A stretch of DNA of 7,973 bases, from the NCBI GenBank assembly GCA_964351905.1, contig CAYGPG010000048.1, positions 1-7,973 of the forward strand. Direction: 5' to 3'. This document shows positions 1-4,939 of this stretch, piece after piece. The first letter of the stretch is position 1, and each line of letters starts with the position of its first letter. A program made the translations under genes and the position numbers. A model generated the notes under the pieces. That model did no database searches. It was not told where the DNA came from and saw only the letters and a program-made list of their open reading frames with translations. Source of the DNA: GCA-2708415 sp964351905. Its GTDB lineage: Bacteria; Pseudomonadota; Alphaproteobacteria; Micavibrionales; Micavibrionaceae.

Positions 1-551
1 CGGCGGGGGCGTTCCAAGGGTATTACGGCGGGCGGCTTGACCTTATAATGCAACGCATTATTGAGATTTGGGCGTCCATGCCTGCGCTTTATATCCTGAT
101 TATCTTTGCCGCCATCTTTGTGCCTGGATTTTGGATATTGCTCGGCATCCTGCTTCTGTTTTCATGGGTGAGTTTGGTTGATGTTGTGCGGGCAGAATTT
201 TTACGCACCCGAAATTTTGATTATGTCCGTGCCGCCAATGCGCTTGGTGTTACCAACCTCACCATTATGCGCCGCCATGTCTTGCCCAATGCCATGGTTG
301 CGACATTGACGTTGATGCCCTTCATCTTAACAGGCTCTATCACCTCATTAACCTCTTTAGACTTTCTTGGGTTGGGCTTACCGCCCGGATCGCCCTCTTT
401 GGGGGAATTATTGGCGCAAGGCAAAAATAACCTGCAAGCGCCTTGGTTGGGTATTACCGCCTTTATGTCGCTTGCGATTATGCTGACACTCCTCACCTTC
501 ATCGGTGAAGCCGTGCGCGACGCCTTTGATCCGCGTAAAACAAACCTTTAA
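1..551 (+). CDS. yejE: YejE-type ABC transporter permease, C-terminal part
   Basis: This is the C-terminal part of an inner-membrane permease of the YejABEF importer family, which takes up oligopeptides and microcin C. The reading frame is open from base 3 to the TAA at 549-551, so the true start lies upstream of the window; the ATG at 48 is internal. The first visible residues (AGAFQGYYGG, then IEIWASMPALYILII) match the family. An EAA-type loop that contacts the ATPase is seen as RAANALG followed by RRHVLPNAM. Near the end, LDFLGLGLPPGSPSLGELL and GKNNLQAPWLGITAF are close to diagnostic for YejE. Several hydrophobic membrane segments are present, and the tail DAFDPRK is usual for this group. 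The family order is normally yejA-B-E-F, but no yejF ATPase gene follows here. Family assignment is firm; the transported substrate is inferred from the family only. Confidence 0.9.
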   Translation, partial: AGAFQGYYGGRLDLIMQRIIEIWASMPALYILIIFAAIFVPGFWILLGILLLFSWVSLVDVVRAEFLRTRNFDYVRAANALGVTNLTIMRRHVLPNAMVATLTLMPFILTGSITSLTSLDFLGLGLPPGSPSLGELLAQGKNNLQAPWLGITAFMSLAIMLTLLTFIGEAVRDAFDPRKTNL

Positions 552-552
552 A

Positions 553-624
553 ATTGTCATTCCGACGCAGGTCGGAATCTATACGCCTCACACCATAGAT
601 CCCGTTCTACAACGGGATGACAAT
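553..624. repeat. Cloverleaf-like palindromic intergenic element
   Basis: A nested inverted repeat begins two bases after the yejE stop. The outer arms ATTGTCAT (553-560) and ATGACAAT (617-624) are perfect complements. Inside lie hairpin 559-566/571-578 (ATTCCGAC, loop GCAG), stem 577-582/595-600 (ATCTAT) and hairpin 599-606/611-618 (ATCCCGTT, loop CTAC). Together these can fold as a closed stem with three arms. The wording (GTCATTCC...GGGATGACA) resembles the short palindromic repeats dispersed in many proteobacterial genomes. It may also stop or stabilise the yejE transcript. No transposase or target-site duplication is seen. The structure is read directly; family membership is inferred. 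Confidence 0.75.
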
Positions 625-641
625 ATTCTTTATCTTTCCAA

Positions 642-670
642 TTGACAGACCTTCGCTAATCCGTTTTATT
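642..670 (+). promoter_or_regulatory. Sigma70-like promoter of the arg operon
   Basis: A perfect -35 hexamer TTGACA (642-647) is followed after 17 bp by TTTATT (665-670), which matches the -10 consensus at four of six positions. Transcription would begin about seven bases downstream, at or next to position 677, which is the A of the ATG of the Arg-rich leader peptide. Its position between the yejE repeat element and the leader fits a dedicated promoter for argCBDF(G). It is predicted by eye only. Confidence 0.6.
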
Positions 671-676
671 AAGATC

Positions 677-721
677 ATGATTACAGGAAATACAGCAAAC
701 CGACGCCGACGTCGCAATTAA
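677..721 (+). CDS. Arginine-rich leader peptide (14 aa), attenuation sensor
   Basis: This short frame runs ATG to TAA and encodes MITGNTANRRRRRN. Codons 9-13 are CGA CGC CGA CGT CGC (701-715), five arginine codons in a row, one codon before the end of the peptide. It lies 131 bp upstream of argC, on the same strand, in front of five arginine biosynthesis genes. That is the classical layout of attenuation leader peptides such as those of his, trp, leu and ilv operons. Scarce charged tRNA-Arg would stall the ribosome on these codons and change folding of the downstream RNA. No convincing Shine-Dalgarno precedes it, but the predicted transcription start coincides with its ATG, so it may be translated from a leaderless mRNA, as known for the trpL leader of Sinorhizobium meliloti. 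The codon run is seen directly; the regulatory role is inferred. Confidence 0.78.
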   Translation: MITGNTANRRRRRN

Positions 722-830
722 ATCACCCAGAAATGGGGGATGCATTTGTGCTGACCTGACTTAATTCAATTTCCATCACATTTTAATCCTTCATCTCTGG
801 TATTTATCAGGCTAAATGCCTATATTTATT
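722..830 (+). promoter_or_regulatory. Putative arg operon attenuator with terminator-like hairpin
   Basis: Downstream of the leader peptide stop the RNA offers competing pairings. Terminator-like stem: 799-805 (GGTATTT) with 814-820 (AAATGCC), 7 bp including one U-G, loop of 8, followed by a T-rich stretch 821-830 (TATATTTATT). Alternative 1: 727-731 (CCAGA) with 796-800 (TCTGG), which takes the 5' arm of the terminator. Alternative 2: 742-747 (GCATTT) with 814-819 (AAATGC), which takes its 3' arm. A local hairpin 722-728/735-741 (one mismatch) could occupy the CCAGA segment. A ribosome finishing at the stop 719-721 would cover 727-731 and allow termination; one stalled on the Arg codons would leave it free. 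Pairings were found by hand, the terminator is weak in G/C, and no energies were calculated. Confidence 0.5.
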
Positions 831-852
831 GGGTTTTAAAAAGGATTACAAA

Positions 853-1872
853 ATGAGCAAAATTAAAGTTTCGATTGTTGGGGTAACTGGTTATACAGGT
901 ATGGAATTGCTGCGTTGTTTATTACAACATGATCATGTGGAGCTTAAATATCTCGTCTCTCGGCAACATGAAGGAACGCCGCTGGCGATGCTTTTTCCGC
1001 GCTTATCCCACATTGACGGGTTGGAAATCAGCAATACTGACCATGAAACTGTTGCGAATGAGAGCGATGTGGTTTTTCTTTGCCTGCCCCATAAAGCCGC
1101 GCAAGATGTTGCCCCAACCTTTTTAGGCAAAACAAAAGTCATCGATTTTTCTGCTGATTTTCGCCTGAACGATAAGGCAACCTATGAGAAATATTATAAC
1201 ACCCCGCATAATCATGCCGATTTGTTAGAGGGGCGTTTTGTCTATGGCCTGCCAGAAGTATACCGCGATGATATTGCCAAAGCGGAAGCGGTCGCCAACC
1301 CGGGATGTTTTGCGCTATTGGTTCAACTCTTATTACTGCCTTTTAAAGATCAAATGACACAAGCCGATATCATTGCGATTTCAGGCACCTCTGGCGGTGG
1401 ACGTGCCGCGCGTGACCCTGTCGAGCATCCAACTTTATCACAGAATATAAAAAGCTATCTCATCAATGAGCACCGCCATATCCCCGAAATTTTAGCAACC
1501 AGTGGGTTGAAGGAAAATCAACTTAACTTTGCACCTACTGTTGGGCCTTTCCTACGCGGAATTTTTGCGAACGGATTTATAACGCTACCCCCCTCCTACA
1601 CCTCCCCCCTAAAGGAGGGAGGACGGGTGGGGGGTGTTTTTGACGGACATCCTTTTGTCCGCGTGGTTAACAAAGTCGAGATGACCAATGTTGTCAGTAC
1701 TAATTTTGTTGATCTATCCTACCAAGAAGGGCACGGCGGTCAAATAATTGCACAAGGTGCGCTTGATAATTTGCTCCGCGGAGCCTCGGGGACTGCCGTT
1801 CAAAATATGAACATCATGTTTGGTATTGATGAAACTGAAGGCCTTAATTTTAATACGCCGTTTTACCCTTAA
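853..1872 (+). CDS. argC: N-acetyl-gamma-glutamyl-phosphate reductase
   Basis: ArgC is the cytoplasmic enzyme that reduces N-acetylglutamyl phosphate to the semialdehyde with NADPH, the third step of arginine synthesis. ATG 853 is chosen because AAGGA (841-845) lies 7 bases before it and the protein then opens with the usual MSKIKVSIVGVTGYTG. The TTG at 829 would add eight unlikely residues. At 339 aa the length is typical of the long ArgC type. Visible are the nucleotide-binding GVTGYTGMEL (about residues 10-19), catalytic Cys152 in NPGCFA, SGTSGGGRAA, His207 in EHRHIPEI, and the conserved C-terminal AVQNMNIMFG. Residues about 245-262 are oddly encoded by a G/C-rich palindromic element, where family members usually have a variable helix before PFVRV. 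It heads the operon and is followed by argB 12 bp downstream. Core residues are intact, so it is probably functional. Confidence 0.95.
   Translation: MSKIKVSIVGVTGYTGMELLRCLLQHDHVELKYLVSRQHEGTPLAMLFPRLSHIDGLEISNTDHETVANESDVVFLCLPHKAAQDVAPTFLGKTKVIDFSADFRLNDKATYEKYYNTPHNHADLLEGRFVYGLPEVYRDDIAKAEAVANPGCFALLVQLLLLPFKDQMTQADIIAISGTSGGGRAARDPVEHPTLSQNIKSYLINEHRHIPEILATSGLKENQLNFAPTVGPFLRGIFANGFITLPPSYTSPLKEGGRVGGVFDGHPFVRVVNKVEMTNVVSTNFVDLSYQEGHGGQIIAQGALDNLLRGASGTAVQNMNIMFGIDETEGLNFNTPFYP
1587..1635. repeat. G/C-rich palindromic element inside argC, translated in frame
   Basis: The outer arms ACCCCCC (1587-1593) and GGGGGGT (1629-1635) are perfect complements. Inner arms CCTCCC (1601-1606) and GGGAGG (1617-1622) also pair, around a CTAAAG-containing loop. 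Composition differs sharply from the surrounding A/T-rich argC sequence. Short C-rich/G-rich palindromes of this form are common as dispersed intergenic repeats in bacteria. Here the element is read through without a stop as PPSYTSPLKEGGRVGG, within a variable stretch between GFITL and PFVRV. This resembles the Rickettsia palindromic elements that settle in frame inside genes, though the sequence itself is a different type. Whether it is a mobile repeat needs other copies in the genome. Confidence 0.75.
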
Positions 1873-1884
1873 AAGAATAGAAAT

Positions 1885-2772
1885 ATGCTTAATCAAATTA
1901 AAAAATTCTATTCCAAAATATTTAGGGACCAGCTTTTTATTATTAAAGCAGGCGGGCGTATTATCACGGATAAAACCGCGCGTGAAAATTTAATCAAAAA
2001 TATTCACACGCTTACCGATGATGGCATTAATGTTTTACTTATTTATGGTGGTGGTGAAGCCATTGATGAAGCGATGGCAAACGCCAATCGCACACCTACA
2101 AAAATTGATGGTCGCCGCATTTCCTCTGCCGATGACATTAAAATTATTAAAAAAGTTTTGGCGGGTGATCTCGGCTTTAAGCTTTCTGAAACATGCGTAA
2201 AGCTTAAATTAAATTCAACCGTTTTAAATGCCATCCCACCTCATTTCGCTCAATCAAAAAGACGTACAAAGATTGACGGTATACAACGCTTTGATGGAAC
2301 CTTGATTAATATTAATTCTAAAAATATTTGGTCACATTTTGCGTCAACGAATTTGGCCATCTGCCCCTGCCTTGCCTTTACAAAAGACGGCACAGCGCTC
2401 AACATTAATGCCGATAACGTCGCCATCGAATTGGCCTGCGAAACAAAGGCAAATAAATTAATTTTAATGACAGATATTGATGGCGTCATGGTTGATGGAA
2501 AAGTTCAATCTGTTCTAACAACGCAAGATATTAAACAACTCATCAAAGATAAAATCGTGACCGATGGTATGCGCGTAAAAATGGAAAATTGCGTCCATGC
2601 CTTAAAATCAGGCGTAAAACGCGTCCATATTTTGAATGGTTTCAAAAAAGATACATTAAAAAATGAAATTTATACCTCTGGCGGTGTGGGCACCATGATC
2701 GTGCAGGATAAAGAGAAAAAAGCTTACTTAAAAAACGAATTAAAGAAGAACGAATTAAAGAAGGAAAAATAA
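1885..2772 (+). CDS. argB: Acetylglutamate kinase
   Basis: ArgB phosphorylates N-acetylglutamate with ATP, the second step of arginine synthesis and the usual point of feedback control. It is an amino acid kinase family protein of 295 aa, slightly long for the family. Visible are IIKAGG with Lys21 (equivalent to E. coli Lys8), the GGG loop at 55-57 in YGGGEAIDE (family members usually have HGGG), GRRIS with Arg78 in the substrate-binding position, LNINAD at 172-177, LILMTDIDGV at 192-201, and TDGMRVKME with Lys232 (equivalent to E. coli Lys217). The sequence is rather divergent but the catalytic set is present. The N-terminal extension of about 15 residues is short, so arginine sensitivity cannot be judged. 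The C-terminal tail is Lys-rich and contains a tandem duplication. The ribosome site is weak (AAAAGA before the ATG); the gene starts 12 bp after argC and ends one base before argD. Confidence 0.92.
   Translation: MLNQIKKFYSKIFRDQLFIIKAGGRIITDKTARENLIKNIHTLTDDGINVLLIYGGGEAIDEAMANANRTPTKIDGRRISSADDIKIIKKVLAGDLGFKLSETCVKLKLNSTVLNAIPPHFAQSKRRTKIDGIQRFDGTLININSKNIWSHFASTNLAICPCLAFTKDGTALNINADNVAIELACETKANKLILMTDIDGVMVDGKVQSVLTTQDIKQLIKDKIVTDGMRVKMENCVHALKSGVKRVHILNGFKKDTLKNEIYTSGGVGTMIVQDKEKKAYLKNELKKNELKKEK
2734..2763 (+). repeat. 15-bp tandem duplication at the end of argB
   Basis: AACGAATTAAAGAAG occurs twice back to back (2734-2748 and 2749-2763) and encodes NELKK twice in the ArgB tail. The end of the second copy supplies the first bases of AAGGA (2761-2765), the ribosome-binding site of argD, 8 bases before its ATG. 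The in-frame duplication sits in a dispensable-looking tail and may have arisen by slippage. Confidence 0.85.
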
Positions 2773-2773
2773 C

Positions 2774-3988
2774 ATGACCGAAGATATGCAAAAACGCGCC
2801 AATGATGTGATCATGCCGCTTTATCCCCACAAACATGTGGCGATGGCAAAAGGCGATGGTTCTTACCTTTTTGACATGAATGGCAAAAAATATCTTGATT
2901 GTGCGGGTGGTATTGCCGTTTGTGCGCTTGGTCACAATCATCCCGTTTTTAATCACGCCATTAAAGAACAGTTGGATCGTGGATTTACAATGGTGGTCGG
3001 CTCCATCGCGACAGAACCAAAAATAAAAGCGGCAGAGCTTTTAACCTCAAATTGTTGCAGCGATAAAATCTTTTTTTGTAATTCGGGCGCAGAAGCCGTG
3101 GAAGGCTCATTAAAACTTGCGCGGACATGGGCACATCATAATAAAAGTGAAGAGGCTAAAGAATTTATTGTCTTTAGAAATTCTTTCCACGGGCGGACTT
3201 ATGGCGCCGTGAGCGCGACAGAAAAATCACTTCATCAACCACATTTTGCGCCCTATCTTCCGGGTTTTCATTTTGCGGATTACAATGATTTGGATTCTGT
3301 GAAGGCACTCATCACCGATAAAATCTGCGCCATCATGGTCGAACCTGTTCAAGGGGAAGGTGGTCTTACCGCAGGAACGCCAGAATTTTTTAAAGGCCTC
3401 CGCCAAATTTGTGATGACAATAAAATTCTTATGATCTCCGATGAAATTCAGGCAGGCATGGGACGTATGGGCACGCTCATGGCGCACGCGCATTTTGATT
3501 ACGAGCCTGATATTGTTTGTCTGGCCAAAGGTCTTGGCGCAGGTTTCCCAGTAGGTGCGTTTATGGCGAAAGAAAACATTGTGAGCGCTTTTAAGGCAGG
3601 TGATCATGGCTCGACTTATGCAGGGAACCCGCTCGCCACCAATGTTGTCTTTCATGTCGTGAGCGAATTGCTAAAACCTGAATTTCTTAAACATGTCAAA
3701 GACGCCAGTGCGTATTTCATCAAAAAACTAAATGCCCTTCATAATGAAACGGGTAACACCATCACCGCAGTTAAAGGTGAAGGCTTGATGATTGGGATTG
3801 ATACAAAGTTTGAAGTAAAGGGCGTGCTGCACGAACTTTTAGAAGAAGGTTTATTGGCTACACAGGCCGGCAAAAACACGCTCCGCCTTACCCCGCCGCT
3901 CACCATCTCTATGAGTGAAATTGATGAGGCCATAGAGAAGATTGCAACCGTTTTAAATAAAGAGGACAAATTATGCCTTCTGAAATAA
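2774..3988 (+). CDS. argD: Acetylornithine aminotransferase
   Basis: ArgD is a class III pyridoxal-phosphate aminotransferase that converts N-acetylglutamate semialdehyde and glutamate to N-acetylornithine and 2-oxoglutarate in the cytoplasm. At 404 aa it has the usual length. Visible in order are GGIAVCALGHNHP (about 45-57), NSGAEAVEGSLKLAR for phosphate binding (103-117), FHGRTYGAVSAT (138-149), VEPVQGEGG (189-197), ISDEIQAGMGR with cofactor-binding Asp223, and LAKGLGAGFPVGAF with the likely Schiff-base Lys252, then HGSTYAGNPLA. Some ArgD enzymes also act on succinyldiaminopimelate in lysine synthesis, which cannot be excluded here. AAGGA lies 8 bases before the ATG. The gene ends 16 bases inside argF, so the two are probably translationally coupled. 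Confidence 0.95.
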   Translation: MTEDMQKRANDVIMPLYPHKHVAMAKGDGSYLFDMNGKKYLDCAGGIAVCALGHNHPVFNHAIKEQLDRGFTMVVGSIATEPKIKAAELLTSNCCSDKIFFCNSGAEAVEGSLKLARTWAHHNKSEEAKEFIVFRNSFHGRTYGAVSATEKSLHQPHFAPYLPGFHFADYNDLDSVKALITDKICAIMVEPVQGEGGLTAGTPEFFKGLRQICDDNKILMISDEIQAGMGRMGTLMAHAHFDYEPDIVCLAKGLGAGFPVGAFMAKENIVSAFKAGDHGSTYAGNPLATNVVFHVVSELLKPEFLKHVKDASAYFIKKLNALHNETGNTITAVKGEGLMIGIDTKFEVKGVLHELLEEGLLATQAGKNTLRLTPPLTISMSEIDEAIEKIATVLNKEDKLCLLK

Positions 3989-4833
3989 GACATTTTATAA
4001 ACTTAAACGATTTTGACGCCAAAACTTTAAAAGAAATTTTAAAGAACGCGCATGAACTAAAAGCCAAAAAATTCAACCCACCGCAATTGTTTAAGGGCTT
4101 ATCGCTCGCGATGATGTTTGATAAATTATCAACACGCACGCGCATGTCTTTTGACCTTGCCATGAAACAACTGGGTGGTCATACAATAGTGATGACGCAA
4201 GATAACATGCAGCTCGGCGGGGCCGAAAGCGTAGAGAGTACGGCCAAAGTTATGTCGCGCTATGTCGATGCCATCATGATCCGTATGAGCGATCACGCGG
4301 TCATGGAAGAACTGGCAGAGCATTCCGACATTCCCGTGATCAACGGCATGACAGATCAATCCCACCCCTGCCAAATCATGGCAGACATCATGACGATTGA
4401 AGAAAAATTGGGAGGCATTGAAGGCAAAAAAATTGCGTGGTTTGGTGATGATAATAATGTCAGCCAAACATATGAACAAGCCGCGCCCATTTTCAACTTC
4501 GACTTTGTCATGGCAACACCATTTAATGACATTAGTGCTGAAGACGCCGCAACAGATGCCGATGTGCTTGTTACAGATACATGGGTGTCATTGGGGCAAG
4601 ATGGCAAAGCGATAGAAAAATTCTGGCCGTATCAGGTCACGCAAGATTTAATGAGTAAAGCCAAAGATACGGCCATTTTCATGCATTGTCTGCCTATCCA
4701 CGAATGGGAAGAAGTCACCGAAGAGGTTGCCAAAGGCCCCCAATCTGTGATTTATGACGAAGCAGAAAACAGATTACACGCCCAAAAGGCCATATTGGCC
4801 TGGTGTCTTAAAGACGCAGGGGTCAATGTTTAA
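3973..4833 (+). CDS. argF: Ornithine carbamoyltransferase, compact form
   Basis: ArgF joins carbamoyl phosphate to ornithine to give citrulline. GAGGA (3962-3966) lies 6 bases before the ATG, inside the end of argD. Visible are the carbamoyl-phosphate motif STRTR (53-57), DQSHPCQ (128-134), WFGDDNNV (156-163), TDTWVSLG (201-208, ornithine loop, usually SMG), HCLP (238-241) and ENRLHAQKA (265-273) with the conserved Arg. At 286 aa it is shorter than the usual 300-335. The missing residues appear to come from the loop between ATPFND and DADVLVTDTW (about 181-204), where typical enzymes have some 20 more. All catalytic motifs are present, so it is probably active; placement between argD and argG supports an anabolic role. 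Confidence 0.93.
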   Translation: MPSEIRHFINLNDFDAKTLKEILKNAHELKAKKFNPPQLFKGLSLAMMFDKLSTRTRMSFDLAMKQLGGHTIVMTQDNMQLGGAESVESTAKVMSRYVDAIMIRMSDHAVMEELAEHSDIPVINGMTDQSHPCQIMADIMTIEEKLGGIEGKKIAWFGDDNNVSQTYEQAAPIFNFDFVMATPFNDISAEDAATDADVLVTDTWVSLGQDGKAIEKFWPYQVTQDLMSKAKDTAIFMHCLPIHEWEEVTEEVAKGPQSVIYDEAENRLHAQKAILAWCLKDAGVNV

Positions 4834-4848
4834 ATAATTTTTAATTTT

Positions 4849-4904
4849 CGTTACGCCTTTTTCTTCGGCTAGGCGTAAACGACGACAGGTATAGTTTATA
4901 CCTG
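4849..4904 (+). promoter_or_regulatory. Two hairpins in the argF-argG gap
   Basis: The 106-bp gap between argF and argG is structured, unlike the tight junctions before it. Hairpin 1 pairs TTACGCC (4851-4857) with GGCGTAA (4872-4878), extendable by CG 4849-4850 with CG 4880-4881 across one bulged A; its loop is 14 nt. Hairpin 2 pairs CAGGTATA (4886-4893) with TATACCTG (4897-4904), a perfect 8 bp with a 3-nt loop. Neither is followed by a T-run, so these are not ordinary terminators. They may be mRNA processing or stability elements, a translational control, or an operator palindrome. An Arg-rich frame runs across both but has no standard start codon. Confidence 0.6.
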
Positions 4905-4939
4905 AGGAGAGCAACAACGACGTCGAAGGGAAAATGGTA

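Noticed and set aside
48..551. Complete small permease starting at ATG 48
   Set aside because: The frame is open to the window edge and upstream codons match YejE, so this ATG is internal.
553..624. CRISPR repeat unit
   Set aside because: It is a single nested palindrome without regularly spaced copies or spacers.
722..747. SAM-II or other known riboswitch in the argC leader
   Set aside because: No known aptamer consensus was recognised, and the Arg codon run explains the leader better.
755..770. ArgR-box-like TGACTTAATTCA
   Set aside because: Only the right half resembles an ARG box half-site; spacing and the left half do not fit the 18-bp consensus and there is no tandem box.
829..852. 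TTG start for argC at 829 that adds eight residues
   Set aside because: The ATG at 853 has AAGGA at the right spacing and matches the usual ArgC N-terminus. The TTG has no ribosome site and lies at the end of the attenuator hairpin.
3227..3655. Minus-strand frame of 142 codons opposite argD
   Set aside because: It overlaps a fully conserved aminotransferase, has no recognisable motif, and reads as a shadow frame.
4129..4479. Minus-strand frame of 116 codons opposite argF
   Set aside because: It is antisense to conserved OTC motifs, and its His/Asp-rich composition is what a reverse shadow of the coding strand would give.
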